From Candidatus Hatepunaea meridiana (GTDB lineage Bacteria > Electryoneota > AABM5-125-24 > Hatepunaeales > Hatepunaeaceae): 38,420 bases of DNA. Below, in pieces: positions 16,382-25,218 of the stretch. The notes under the pieces were generated by a model. That model was given only the letters and a program-made list of their open reading frames with translations, made no database searches and was not told where the DNA came from. Location: contig JAVCDD010000184.1 in assembly GCA_030765125.1 (NCBI GenBank), positions 1-38,420 on the forward strand, read 5' to 3'. The position numbers were made by a program, and so were the translations under genes. How positions within the stretch are numbered: position 1 is the first letter of the stretch; each line of letters begins with the position of its first letter.

Positions 16382-17419
16382 ATGAAACAATTTTTACAAT
16401 TAACCATAATCACACTCACAGCATTATTAATCTTTGGCTGTGCCAGACGTGAAAATCCGGTTACACCAAAAGAAACCGGATTGATATTAATCAGCGAAAC
16501 CAAGACTCCCGGGCGGGCAATGGATATCTTTGTTCATTCTGATACAATGTTTGTCGCTGATAACGAAATAGGCGTAACGATCTGGGACATATCAGATATT
16601 ACATCTCCTGTTCTGCTTAATACGATCGAAACTGATTTCAAAACCAAACGCCTGGATTATAACGCCGAAAGACGCCTGTTATTCATAATCGAGAGCGATC
16701 AAACATCCGTCTATAGTCTGGATTCGTTAACTGTTGGTTTTGATGATGAGGTATTCAATCCCCAGGAAACAGGGGCAAAATCAGTGGCACAATATACCTA
16801 TTCCGGTGACACTTTGGTAGTAGGTGTCGTTGAACCTGGAGAAGGGCACAGAATATATAAAACATTTCCTTATGAAGCAAGTGGAAACTTTTATCCCAAT
16901 GACTTAAATGCCTCGATATCCGGACAGTATTATGGACTTTTCCTTGATAAAACGAGTTCATTGTCCTACCTTGCTGCCGGTCAAAGAGGTCTACATATTA
17001 TGTCGCATGAAATTATAACAGGATTAAACGCCCCGACACTTACTCTTATAGGTACTGCAGATTCTTACGGTAGCGCTTATGACATTACCCTGAACGATGA
17101 TAAAACGCTCGCCATTCTTGCAGATGGTGCAGGCGGTATCCAACTTTTTGATATTGCGGATAGTCATAATCCCTTTAAAGTTGGTGAACTTAGACAAAGT
17201 AACGTAGCTGATGTTGAAAGGGTGAAAGCGGTTGGGGATACAGTATACTTTATAGATAAATACGACGGGCTATTCGCTGCTGATATAAGCAATCCGGAAA
17301 CTCCGGTTCTTATAGGTGAATATGATGCCCCTTCTCCAGTGGGACTATGGGTTCTCGAAGATCATACTGTCTTTATAGCTGATGAGGATCACGGGGTGTT
17401 AATTCTGCAATGGAGATAA
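16382..17419 (+). CDS. LVIVD-repeat beta-propeller lipoprotein
   Basis: A 345-residue surface or periplasmic lipoprotein. Signal peptide MKQFLQLTIITLTALLIFG with Cys20 as the lipidated residue, then a propeller of LVIVD-type blades with the repeated pattern VADxxxGVxIWDISDITSPV (about 55-75), LADGAGGIQLFDIADSHNPF and FIDKYDGLFAADISNPETPV, ending FIADEDHGVLILQW. These repeats generally form binding surfaces; no enzymatic site is seen. The ATG at 16382 is preferred (AAGAAGG before it); the longer frame from 16307 runs through a repeat. Its stop overlaps an upstream candidate start of the C25 peptidase gene, suggesting one operon. Confidence 0.85.
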   Translation: MKQFLQLTIITLTALLIFGCARRENPVTPKETGLILISETKTPGRAMDIFVHSDTMFVADNEIGVTIWDISDITSPVLLNTIETDFKTKRLDYNAERRLLFIIESDQTSVYSLDSLTVGFDDEVFNPQETGAKSVAQYTYSGDTLVVGVVEPGEGHRIYKTFPYEASGNFYPNDLNASISGQYYGLFLDKTSSLSYLAAGQRGLHIMSHEIITGLNAPTLTLIGTADSYGSAYDITLNDDKTLAILADGAGGIQLFDIADSHNPFKVGELRQSNVADVERVKAVGDTVYFIDKYDGLFAADISNPETPVLIGEYDAPSPVGLWVLEDHTVFIADEDHGVLILQWR

Positions 17420-17442
17420 TAAATAGACAGGTCACTTCGATT

Positions 17443-20400
17443 ATGAGCAATAAACTTTTCCTGAAACACATAGTTTTAATCGTCTTTATAGTGGTTGTAA
17501 GCATACTAACCGAATCTTTGTATGCTGTCGATTCAATAAGATGGCTGCCGGTTGAAAAGGATATTCCAATCACAGCGCCAGAAGCAATCCTGCTCGAAGA
17601 AGCAAGCGATCATCTGCTAATTAAGTGGACTGTTTCAGGTGTGTTTATTCAGGATATTGCTAAAGATAAAGTAGTTTACCAGAGGATTTACTTTAAGAAT
17701 GAATCCCTGATCAGTCTCTCACAACCGGGTGAACCGCTTATACCATCCTTGAATGAAACAATTCACATTCCGGATAATCATTCAGTGTCTGCTTCTATTG
17801 ATGATATTGAATGGATTACTCTGGGAGACAAAAACCTCTATCCTCGTCAACTTCCACGTAGAGATAATAAACCGCAATCTATTTTTCTAAAGTCAAATGC
17901 AGCTTATTCATCAACTGAGCAGTTTCCGATGGATAATGTTATTATCGGACGGATCCAGGGGTGGGGAGGAGTCGCTGTCGCTCCGGTAACAATTACACCT
18001 TTTAGATACTATCCCGCTGAAAAGAAACTTGAAATTGCACGAACTATTATAGTTAGGGTGGATTTCCATCCGGGTCATCCTCACAATATCATCAAGCCGC
18101 ATCACACTAATCGAAAGATCAATAATATACATAAGAAACTAATTCTCAATCCACCGGCATTTGTCCCGCGTGAGTTAGATTTCGATGAGAATGAACCGAT
18201 GCGTATGTTAGTAATTATAAAGGAAGAAGCTCTTGAGACTGCTCAACCTTTAATTGATTTTCATCATAACACAGGCGTCCGAACGGAGGTCTGGCTGGCA
18301 GATGAGATCGATGGAACTCGGGAAATTAAGGAACGAGTGACAGAAATGTACGAGGAGGGCTTGGAGTATCTGTTCATCATCGGTGATGGCTACGGAAACA
18401 ATCCCGATATTCCTATGTTTTACTGGGATCCTCGAGATCCCGGCTGGCAGGATGAAGTATCTACTGCTACAAACAGTGATCATTGGTATGTTTGTCTCGA
18501 TCCACCGGATGATGAAGGATATGAAGATCATCTGCCCGAATTGGCTGTATGCCGGTTGGTTTATGATAGCGGTGATGATATTGAAGAACTTGAAATCCAG
18601 GTTAACAAGCTATTGGACTATATGGAGTGGAATTATGAAGATGACGAAGCCGATTGGTTATCGCGAGCAGTATTAGTTGCGCATCGTGAAAATGATAATG
18701 ATTTCGGAGGTCGTCATTATATAAACTGCAAACGAGCCATAGAGGAATTTGACTACGAGAAGCCTCATCCGGAATTTATCACGTATTATGGCACTGAAGA
18801 AGGCGCAACTAATGCAGCAATAATTGAGACAATCAACGAAGATGGTGTGGGGATATTCAATTACAGAGGGCATGGTCGCAATGATGAATGGTCTTCCTGG
18901 GCAAGTGGACAGACATGGCGGTCATCACAAGTAAGACAATTAGAGAACCCGGATAAACCATTTGTTTTAGTATCCAATGCCTGTCGCACCGGCAATATCG
19001 CCACCTTTGGTGGTGATTGCTTGATTGAGTCATTCCAGAAGCACAATGGAGGTTCGTTATGCGCATTCGGATCGGTTATTTCAACCTATACTTTAAGTAA
19101 CCACTTCTTTGACGAAGCCATATTTAGAACCTGGTTCGACGATGGGATTTATGAAATAGGTTATGCTCACTTCGCAACACAAACAGAGATGGTGCTTCAT
19201 TGGGTGAACAACGATTATGAGGTGAGAGGACGAATGAACGCCCGGGCTTATATCTGGCTCGGAGATCCGTTGTTGGAAATCAGGCTTGAACCACCAACTG
19301 AAATGACAGTGGAAATACCTGAGTTTGCCCGATTAGGAACCGATCGGATTGAAGCAGTTATAACTATCAACGGTGAAGCGCTTGAGGGTGCGAGATTATG
19401 TATACGCAACGATGATGATGATATTTATTTAGTGGGAATCAGTAACGATGAAGGAAGAGTGGTTCTGGATTTCGATCCACCGTTGAATGATCCCGTTCAA
19501 CTTGACTGGATGGCTTATCATAGACTCGGTTTACCTATATCAGGTGAAATCCTTGCTCTGGATGGAACGGGAACAATAGAAGGAACTGTTACCGATCTGG
19601 CAGAAGAAGCACCATTAGAAGACGCTGTAATTAATTTTTCACGTTTCAATCTTGACATTTTCACTGATGCCGATGGTAGATACCGACTTGAGAATGTGCC
19701 GGCGGAAGAATATACCTTATCAGTATCAGCTCATGGTTATCTTCCGCAGTCAGTCGAAGTAACGGTCGAAGACGATAGTACTGAAATAGTTAATTTTGCC
19801 TTGTATTTCAGTCGTCTGGAAGCAGACTCACTCGAAATAAATATGCACCTCGAGGAGGATGAATCCGCTGAACGTCAGTTTACATTCACAAATACCGGTA
19901 ATGGTACGTTTGAATGGTCAGCATCCTTGAATTTCGGAGATGATCTGGAACCTTATCAAGTACTGGATGAGTACTGGGCAAGTGAAGAGACAGGGGACTG
20001 GCGTCTGAATGGCGTTGAATTGATTGACGATCTGTTTTTCGTAGCCGGTGGCAACAGAAATGCGGATCCGAACTATATCTATGTAATCGAACGTCAGGGT
20101 GGGGGAGTGATAGATCAATTCAATCAACCGGATGAATGCGAAGGCATTGGTATCTATGATCTTGCCTGGGATGGTGAGTATCTATATGGCAGCAGCAATG
20201 AAACCATCTTTCAGCTTGACATAGAGGGTAATGTTATCAGCAGCTTTGAAGGACCTTATGATCCAAATATTGCTTTAACTGCAGACAGCGAAGGCTATCT
20301 CTGGGTTGGCTGCAACGATCAACCATTGGTTAAGATTGACGTTGAAGGAAATGTTTTGGAAAGCATTCCTAATAACTTAGCAATACGAGCGCTTGCCTGG

Positions 20401-21135
20401 CATCCGTTAGCGGATAGTGGTTTTAATCTAATGGCGCTCATTCTTGATGAGGATGATTCTGTAAACCTCTATAAAATCAATCCGCAGACTGGTGAAGTTG
20501 GATTTGAAGTAAACCTTGCTGAATCAAATGATGAAACTACAGGCAATAGCTTAGCTGTCTCGCCTGATTTTGACTCGGGTGGACTAACGTTGATCGGAAT
20601 GATAGATATTGAAGATGAAAAATTCATACAGCTATGGCATTTAAGCGGTTACAGCGGTTGGTTGACAATCGATCCTGAAGCTGGATCGGTTGAACCGGAT
20701 GAAGATAATGTAATAGATTTGATCTTTAATGCGTTTCAATTCAGCGATGGGTTGCATCTTGAAACGGAACTGTTAATTGAAAATAATTCTGCTGAAAATG
20801 TTATCGAAATTCCAGTAGTATTTGAGATCGGTGAGCAGAGTAATATAGACGATAAACAAGGATCGCTTCCTGTTGATTTTGCTATTGCCAATCCTTATCC
20901 TAATCCGTTTAACGCTAGGACGGTAATACCGTTTAATATACCTGTTACAGGTGAAATGACCGTTACCGTTTACGATATTACAGGTCGATTCCAGACAGAA
21001 TTAGCTTCCGGACGTTATACAGAAGGACAACATTTTATTACCTTATCAGCAGATGAACTACCAAGTGGAATATATTTCATAACATTTAGTTATTCCGGAA
21101 GTATATTAACACGAAAAGTAGTATTACTACGTTAA
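17443..21135 (+). CDS. Gingipain-like cysteine peptidase (C25) with CarboxypepD-like, propeller and sorting domains
   Basis: A 1230-residue secreted protease. Signal peptide (LFLKHIVLIVFIVVVSILTE), N-terminal propeptide to about 250, then a C25 catalytic domain from RMLVIIKEEALE. The dyad is visible: His477 in FNYRGHGRND and Cys514 in LVSNACRTGN. After the peptidase come a carboxypeptidase-regulatory-like beta domain (about 710-790, GTIEGTVTDL, DADGRYRLENVPAEEY), a segment FTNTGNGTFEWSASL typical of beta-sandwich linkers, a small propeller (DLAWDGEYLYGSS) and a final PYPNPFNAR...YDITGR...TRKVVLLR sorting domain. A second possible start at 17410 overlaps the preceding lipoprotein gene by 10 bases; the ATG at 17443 gives a more typical signal peptide. 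C25 enzymes cleave after Arg or Lys in Porphyromonas; specificity here is not known. Confidence 0.9.
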   Translation: MSNKLFLKHIVLIVFIVVVSILTESLYAVDSIRWLPVEKDIPITAPEAILLEEASDHLLIKWTVSGVFIQDIAKDKVVYQRIYFKNESLISLSQPGEPLIPSLNETIHIPDNHSVSASIDDIEWITLGDKNLYPRQLPRRDNKPQSIFLKSNAAYSSTEQFPMDNVIIGRIQGWGGVAVAPVTITPFRYYPAEKKLEIARTIIVRVDFHPGHPHNIIKPHHTNRKINNIHKKLILNPPAFVPRELDFDENEPMRMLVIIKEEALETAQPLIDFHHNTGVRTEVWLADEIDGTREIKERVTEMYEEGLEYLFIIGDGYGNNPDIPMFYWDPRDPGWQDEVSTATNSDHWYVCLDPPDDEGYEDHLPELAVCRLVYDSGDDIEELEIQVNKLLDYMEWNYEDDEADWLSRAVLVAHRENDNDFGGRHYINCKRAIEEFDYEKPHPEFITYYGTEEGATNAAIIETINEDGVGIFNYRGHGRNDEWSSWASGQTWRSSQVRQLENPDKPFVLVSNACRTGNIATFGGDCLIESFQKHNGGSLCAFGSVISTYTLSNHFFDEAIFRTWFDDGIYEIGYAHFATQTEMVLHWVNNDYEVRGRMNARAYIWLGDPLLEIRLEPPTEMTVEIPEFARLGTDRIEAVITINGEALEGARLCIRNDDDDIYLVGISNDEGRVVLDFDPPLNDPVQLDWMAYHRLGLPISGEILALDGTGTIEGTVTDLAEEAPLEDAVINFSRFNLDIFTDADGRYRLENVPAEEYTLSVSAHGYLPQSVEVTVEDDSTEIVNFALYFSRLEADSLEINMHLEEDESAERQFTFTNTGNGTFEWSASLNFGDDLEPYQVLDEYWASEETGDWRLNGVELIDDLFFVAGGNRNADPNYIYVIERQGGGVIDQFNQPDECEGIGIYDLAWDGEYLYGSSNETIFQLDIEGNVISSFEGPYDPNIALTADSEGYLWVGCNDQPLVKIDVEGNVLESIPNNLAIRALAWHPLADSGFNLMALILDEDDSVNLYKINPQTGEVGFEVNLAESNDETTGNSLAVSPDFDSGGLTLIGMIDIEDEKFIQLWHLSGYSGWLTIDPEAGSVEPDEDNVIDLIFNAFQFSDGLHLETELLIENNSAENVIEIPVVFEIGEQSNIDDKQGSLPVDFAIANPYPNPFNARTVIPFNIPVTGEMTVTVYDITGRFQTELASGRYTEGQHFITLSADELPSGIYFITFSYSGSILTRKVVLLR

Positions 21136-21140
21136 AACGG

Positions 21141-21164
21141 GTGAGACAGACATTCTTGTCTGTC
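21141..21164 (+). repeat. 24-bp GTAG hairpin repeat, variant
   Basis: GTGA followed by GACAGAC-ATTCTT-GTCTGTC, a perfect 7-bp stem and the family loop with one change (ATTCTT instead of ACTCTT). It follows the C25 peptidase stop by five bases. Confidence 0.75.
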
Positions 21165-21173
21165 AAACCTTTG

Positions 21174-21265
21174 GGTAAATCTGGGGACAGTATACCTATT
21201 TTGGTTATAATCCGAAGATTTTCAATGACATAAGATAAAATAGGTATACTGTCCCCAGATTTACC
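21174..21265. repeat. 29-bp perfect inverted repeat (GGGGACAGTATACCTATTTT family)
   Basis: Both arms, 21174-21202 and 21237-21265, are exact reverse complements over 29 bases, with a 34-base loop. A lone diverged arm lies at 33173-33199. The perfect match indicates recent arrival or gene conversion. Confidence 0.92.
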
Positions 21266-21294
21266 AAGCCCTCAGGCTGCAATAACCTGTTAAA

Positions 21295-21320
21295 AGACAC
21301 GCTGAAGCGTGAACTCTAAA
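21295..21320 (-). repeat. TTTAGAGTTCACGC-TTCA-GCGTG hairpin repeat
   Basis: Minus-strand member of the family at 2841-2865, 25 bases before the start of the next gene and upstream of its ribosome site. Confidence 0.7.
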
Positions 21321-21344
21321 CTTGACAAACCAAGGAGTTAAATA

Positions 21345-22358
21345 ATGAACTCAACCATCAGATCCAAATTAATCGCTATAATTGCATTGCTATTTTTTGT
21401 AGCGTTAAATATTAATGCAAGCGAACCACGGATACTTCGTTCTATCGGAAACCCTGTTGTGATGCCTGAAGGATTAGGCGCAGATGAGGATAGCTTAATC
21501 CAGTATAATACATTAAACGATCTTGGGTATTACTGGACTATCCCTAACGAGGATAACGATAAATACTACAATGTTGGTTTCACATCACCTTATGAGAGTT
21601 TTCGGTTGTTAGAAGCGCGTATTCCTCTTTTTGACATTCAGGATGAGGGCGGCAACAGTTTAATAGGCAGACCGGGTTTGCGAGTAATTATCTGGGAAAG
21701 TCATAATATTGATGATGAAGACACCCTATTTCCCGGTGAGGCTATTGATTCAATTGATATACCTTTTGATGATTTAACTTTTGGCTTTGATACAATATTT
21801 GTAAACCAGATTGATCTTCGTGAACTGAACATCACTTTTCAGAGGAATAGCGAATTCCATATTGGTGTAGATGTTATTGATAATGACAGTACACAACGCG
21901 ATGACATTCTTGCCATTTACTCTGATTTCCTGGATGAGATTGATCGTAGTCGACTTTTGGAAGGTCATGAAGGGGAATGGGTGAGGACGTCGTTCCTTCA
22001 AGTTGATGGTGAGCATCGTATGTTTAACTATGGAATCTGGGCATTAGTAACCGACCAAGTTAGCGCACCCATTTTACTGGAACCAAATAACGCTGCACAA
22101 TTGTTTACAGTAGATCCGGCATATCCTAACCCATTCAATGATAAGGTAAAGGTTCATTTCAGCGTTCAACCCGGACTTCCGTATTCTGCGATTCTATTAG
22201 ATCACTTAGGCAGACAAGTGCAGATAGTTGATAAAGGTATAGGATATGGAGAAAGTACACTTCAGATTTCCGGAGCAGACCTGGCTGCTGGAGCTTATTA
22301 CTTCCGCATGTTTGCCGGTAATAAAAGCAGTTCACAACGATTAATCTATCTCAAGTAG
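21345..22358 (+). CDS. Secreted protein with C-terminal T9SS-type sorting domain
   Basis: A 337-residue exported protein. Signal peptide LIAIIALLFFVALNINA, an acidic beta-rich middle (residues about 25-245, with many Asp and Glu, for example EDNDKYYNVGF) without a recognised catalytic motif, and a C-terminal PAYPNPFNDK...LDHLGRQ...QRLIYLK domain typical of type IX cargo. Start ATG follows a good AAGGAG. Its TAG stop is part of a 24-bp GTAG hairpin repeat, the same arrangement as the gene at 504-1886. It is probably a surface structural or binding protein; function unknown. Confidence 0.85.
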   Translation: MNSTIRSKLIAIIALLFFVALNINASEPRILRSIGNPVVMPEGLGADEDSLIQYNTLNDLGYYWTIPNEDNDKYYNVGFTSPYESFRLLEARIPLFDIQDEGGNSLIGRPGLRVIIWESHNIDDEDTLFPGEAIDSIDIPFDDLTFGFDTIFVNQIDLRELNITFQRNSEFHIGVDVIDNDSTQRDDILAIYSDFLDEIDRSRLLEGHEGEWVRTSFLQVDGEHRMFNYGIWALVTDQVSAPILLEPNNAAQLFTVDPAYPNPFNDKVKVHFSVQPGLPYSAILLDHLGRQVQIVDKGIGYGESTLQISGADLAAGAYYFRMFAGNKSSSQRLIYLK

Positions 22359-22378
22359 ATGCGACACTCTTGTCGCAT
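22355..22378 (+). repeat. 24-bp GTAG hairpin repeat at a stop codon
   Basis: GTAG followed by ATGCGAC-ACTCTT-GTCGCAT, a perfect stem. The TAG of GTAG is the stop codon of the gene 21345-22358. Compared with the copy at 484-507, the second stem pair is T-A instead of C-G. Confidence 0.9.
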
Positions 22379-22386
22379 ATTTATTT

Positions 22387-22449
22387 CCGCAGATTACGCA
22401 GATTACGCAGATTATAAATAGAATTCTGAGTAATCTGCGTAATCTGTGG
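22387..22449. repeat. CGCAGATTACGC inverted pair
   Basis: Left arm CCGCAGATTACGCAGATTAC (with one extra internal ATTACGCAG unit) and right arm AATCTGCGTAATCTGTGG. Same family as 2871-2997; there too it accompanies a GTAG hairpin. Confidence 0.85.
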
Positions 22450-22767
22450 TTAGAAACAACATAGCCAGAAACAGAAGAAAATCATAACAAATATCAATCT
22501 TTATATAGACCCTCGAACCGGATAATACACATCAATTCATATTCCAACCGATAACAACGCAATTTCATATAGCAATTCTTATAAATCCATTAAGTTTTAT
22601 ATACATATTATTGATTGACAGAAGCTAATATGCTATATTTTGTATCTGTTTAACAAAAAAATAATAAGTGAACATTATACCTGTTTTTCTATAGACAAAG
22701 ACCTTTTCTAATACAACTTGTAAAATTTGTATATTGTCCACTTATTTCAAAATAAAGGGAAAAATAA
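22450..22767. promoter_or_regulatory. A+T-rich presumed promoter region
   Basis: No gene is seen. The stretch is strongly A+T-rich and precedes the GTPase-carbamate kinase pair. A TTGACA at 22615-22620 with TATATT at 22634-22639 resembles promoter boxes, but the 13-base spacing is shorter than usual, so the exact promoter is uncertain. The GTPase gene has an AAAGGGA ribosome site shortly before its ATG. Confidence 0.4.
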
Positions 22768-24081
22768 ATGAAACAAAAAAGAATAGTAATAATCGGTGCT
22801 GCAGGACGCGATTTTCATAATTTCAACACAGTCTACCGCGGTCGTGATGATGTCAAAGTCGTGGCTTTCACAGCCGCTCAAATACCGGATATTGACGGTC
22901 GTCGCTATCCAGTGGAACTTGCTGGTCCGGAATACCCGGATGGAATACCAATTATTCCTGAAGATGATCTATCTGATATAATAGTCGAAGAAAAAATAGA
23001 TGAAGTAGTCTTCTCTTATAGCGATATATCCTATCAGGACTTAATGAGTAAGTCAGCCATTGCAATGTCTGCCGGTGCTGACTTTAAACTCCTTGGTCCT
23101 GCACAAACCATGATAAAGTCAACTAAACCGGTTATCGCTGTTTGTGCTACTCGTACCGGTTGTGGTAAAAGCCAAACAACGCGACGCGTGGCAGAATTGC
23201 TTATAAAGGCTGGCAAGAAAGTTGTTGCTATACGCCATCCTATGCCTTACGGCGACCTTGTTGAACAAAAGGTTCAACGATTCGGATCGCTTGATGATCT
23301 AAAAAAGCACGACTGCACCATCGAGGAGATGGAAGAATACGAACCGCACATTATACGTGGGATCGTAGTGTATGCCGGTGTGGATTACGAAGCCATTCTC
23401 AGGGAAGCCGAGAAGGAAGCGGATATTATCCTCTGGGATGGCGGTAATAACGATCTTTCGTTCTACAAGGCTGACTACCAGATTACCGTAGTGGATCCGC
23501 TACGTCCCGGTCACGAATTGGCATATTATCCTGGCGAAGTCAATCTCAGACTTGCTGATGCAGTTGTGATTAACAAAATAGTCAGCGCCGATCCTGAAGA
23601 CATTGATGAAGTTCGTGAAAACATCCGTATGGTTAATCCGAATGCACTGGTTATTGATGCTGCTTCACCTGTTACTGTAGACAAACCGGAGCTTATTAAA
23701 GATGCTAAAGTCCTGGTAATAGAGGATGGTCCTACACTTACTCACGGCGAAATGACCTTTGGCGCCGGTGTAGTGGCAGCACAGAAGTTCGGCGCAGCGG
23801 AGCTTGTGGATCCACGACCATTTACCGTAGGTAGAATATCAGAGACCTTCAGTATATATCCCAATATCGGTCAAATATTGCCTGCAATGGGCTATGGCGA
23901 AGAACAGATGACAGACCTGGCGCGTACGATAGACGCATCTGACGCAGACGTAGTAATAATCGGGACGCCTATAGACCTAAGACGCATTATCGAAATCAAC
24001 AAGAAGACAGTCAGGGTGACTTATGACCTGCAAGAAATAGGCAAGCCAACACTTGAAGATGCTTTAAGTGCATATCTTTAA
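22768..24081 (+). CDS. COG2403 GTPase (cyclic 2,3-diphosphoglycerate synthetase-like)
   Basis: A 437-residue cytoplasmic protein with an N-terminal Rossmann-like domain (KRIVIIGAAGRDFHNFN, 4-20; then KVVAFTAAQIPDIDGRRYP) and a P-loop domain starting at about 120 with ATRTGCGKSQTTRR (127-140), the nucleotide-binding motif. DIILWDGGNND and DAVVINKI are further nucleotide-site segments. This is the layout of the COG2403 family, to which the cyclic 2,3-diphosphoglycerate synthetase of methanogens belongs. In bacteria these proteins are often found beside carbamate kinase or carbamoyltransferase genes, as here, and their role there is not established. The carbamate kinase gene starts 23 bases after the stop. 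Confidence 0.85.
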   Translation: MKQKRIVIIGAAGRDFHNFNTVYRGRDDVKVVAFTAAQIPDIDGRRYPVELAGPEYPDGIPIIPEDDLSDIIVEEKIDEVVFSYSDISYQDLMSKSAIAMSAGADFKLLGPAQTMIKSTKPVIAVCATRTGCGKSQTTRRVAELLIKAGKKVVAIRHPMPYGDLVEQKVQRFGSLDDLKKHDCTIEEMEEYEPHIIRGIVVYAGVDYEAILREAEKEADIILWDGGNNDLSFYKADYQITVVDPLRPGHELAYYPGEVNLRLADAVVINKIVSADPEDIDEVRENIRMVNPNALVIDAASPVTVDKPELIKDAKVLVIEDGPTLTHGEMTFGAGVVAAQKFGAAELVDPRPFTVGRISETFSIYPNIGQILPAMGYGEEQMTDLARTIDASDADVVIIGTPIDLRRIIEINKKTVRVTYDLQEIGKPTLEDALSAYL

Positions 24082-24104
24082 AGAATCAGGAAAATAAACT
24101 TATA

Positions 24105-25061
24105 ATGTCATCTTTAAGTGCACGTCGTGCAGTTGTAGCCTTTGGCGGTAATGCTATTTCACCTCCCAATCAGGTTGCAGACTATGCAACTCAATTCGAA
24201 TACACCTATCGAAGTCTTGGTGGTATTGTCGAATTACTAAAACGCGGCTATAATCTTGCCATTACACATGGTAACGGTCCGCAAGTAGGTACTGCTTTAC
24301 GTCGTGTTGAATTAGCAGCTTCGGAATTACCACAAGTTCCATTAGAGCTCTTGGTAGCAGATACTCAAGGTTCCATCGGGTATATGATTGAACAATCTCT
24401 GCAGAACAGGCTATTAAAAGAGGGCATGAACAGGCGTGTTGTAACTTTTATATCACAGGTATTGGTTGACGAGAACGATCCTGCACTTTCTGAACCGAGT
24501 AAATTTGTTGGTCGCATCTATTCCAAAGAAGAGGCTGATCGATTTATAGAGAAAGAGGGGTGGATTATGAAACCCTTCAATAACAAAGATCAATGGCGCA
24601 GGGTGGTTGGATCGCCAAAACCGTTAGGTATTGTTAATCGCACAGCTATGCGTGAATTAGTTCAATCTGGTGTAATTGTTATAGCTGGTGGAGGTGGAGG
24701 TATACCCGTTTATCGATATCCTGAAATGGGACTTAGAGGACTTGATGCAGTAATTGACAAAGACCTCGTTGCTGCGATCCTGGCTCATGAAATTGAAGCT
24801 GATGAGCTTATCATCCTGACAAACATAGATGCAGTAAAAATCAATTTCGGCAAACCGGGAGAAAAGACAATTAATAGTATGCGCATCCATGAAGCTCGTG
24901 AATATATTTCGCAAGGACATTTCCCACCAGGGAGTATGGGTCCGAAAGTAGAAGCTGGAGTGAAATTTGTCGAGCAGGGGGGGGAGCGGGCAATTATATG
25001 CGCAATGGAACAGGTTGACGCTGCAATCCGCGGTGATGCGGGAACGGCGATTATACCATAA
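24105..25061 (+). CDS. arcC: Carbamate kinase
   Basis: Transfers phosphate between carbamoyl phosphate and ADP, usually giving ATP, CO2 and ammonia in fermentative catabolism of arginine, agmatine, purine or related compounds. AFGGNAISPP (12-21), ITHGNGPQVGTAL (about 58-70), GGGGGIPV (about 195-202) and the C-terminal GSMGPKVEAGVKFVEQGG and DAGTAI are the family motifs. At 318 residues it has normal length. No ornithine or other carbamoyltransferase and no deiminase is present in the window, so the source of carbamoyl phosphate is unknown. It shares an operon with the COG2403 protein and is followed by a terminator-like hairpin. Confidence 0.93.
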   Translation: MSSLSARRAVVAFGGNAISPPNQVADYATQFEYTYRSLGGIVELLKRGYNLAITHGNGPQVGTALRRVELAASELPQVPLELLVADTQGSIGYMIEQSLQNRLLKEGMNRRVVTFISQVLVDENDPALSEPSKFVGRIYSKEEADRFIEKEGWIMKPFNNKDQWRRVVGSPKPLGIVNRTAMRELVQSGVIVIAGGGGGIPVYRYPEMGLRGLDAVIDKDLVAAILAHEIEADELIILTNIDAVKINFGKPGEKTINSMRIHEAREYISQGHFPPGSMGPKVEAGVKFVEQGGERAIICAMEQVDAAIRGDAGTAIIP

Positions 25062-25088
25062 ACTGAATTTTAAGTAATACTAACCAAT

Positions 25089-25141
25089 AGGACACGAAAA
25101 GCACGAAATTAAAAGAATGTTGTTTTTTGTGTCCTTTTATT
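25089..25141 (+). terminator. Terminator-like hairpin after arcC
   Basis: Stem AGGACACGAAAA / TTTTTTGTGTCCT (12 bp with one G-T pair), A-rich loop, then TTTTATTATT. It separates the GTPase-arcC pair from the sucC operon and may itself be derived from a repeat. Confidence 0.65.
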
Positions 25142-25218
25142 ATTAGATAACCAATTTATTCATTAAATTACAGACAATTTGTTTTCAATAACAAACTAAC
25201 ACAAACATTCGAGCAATA

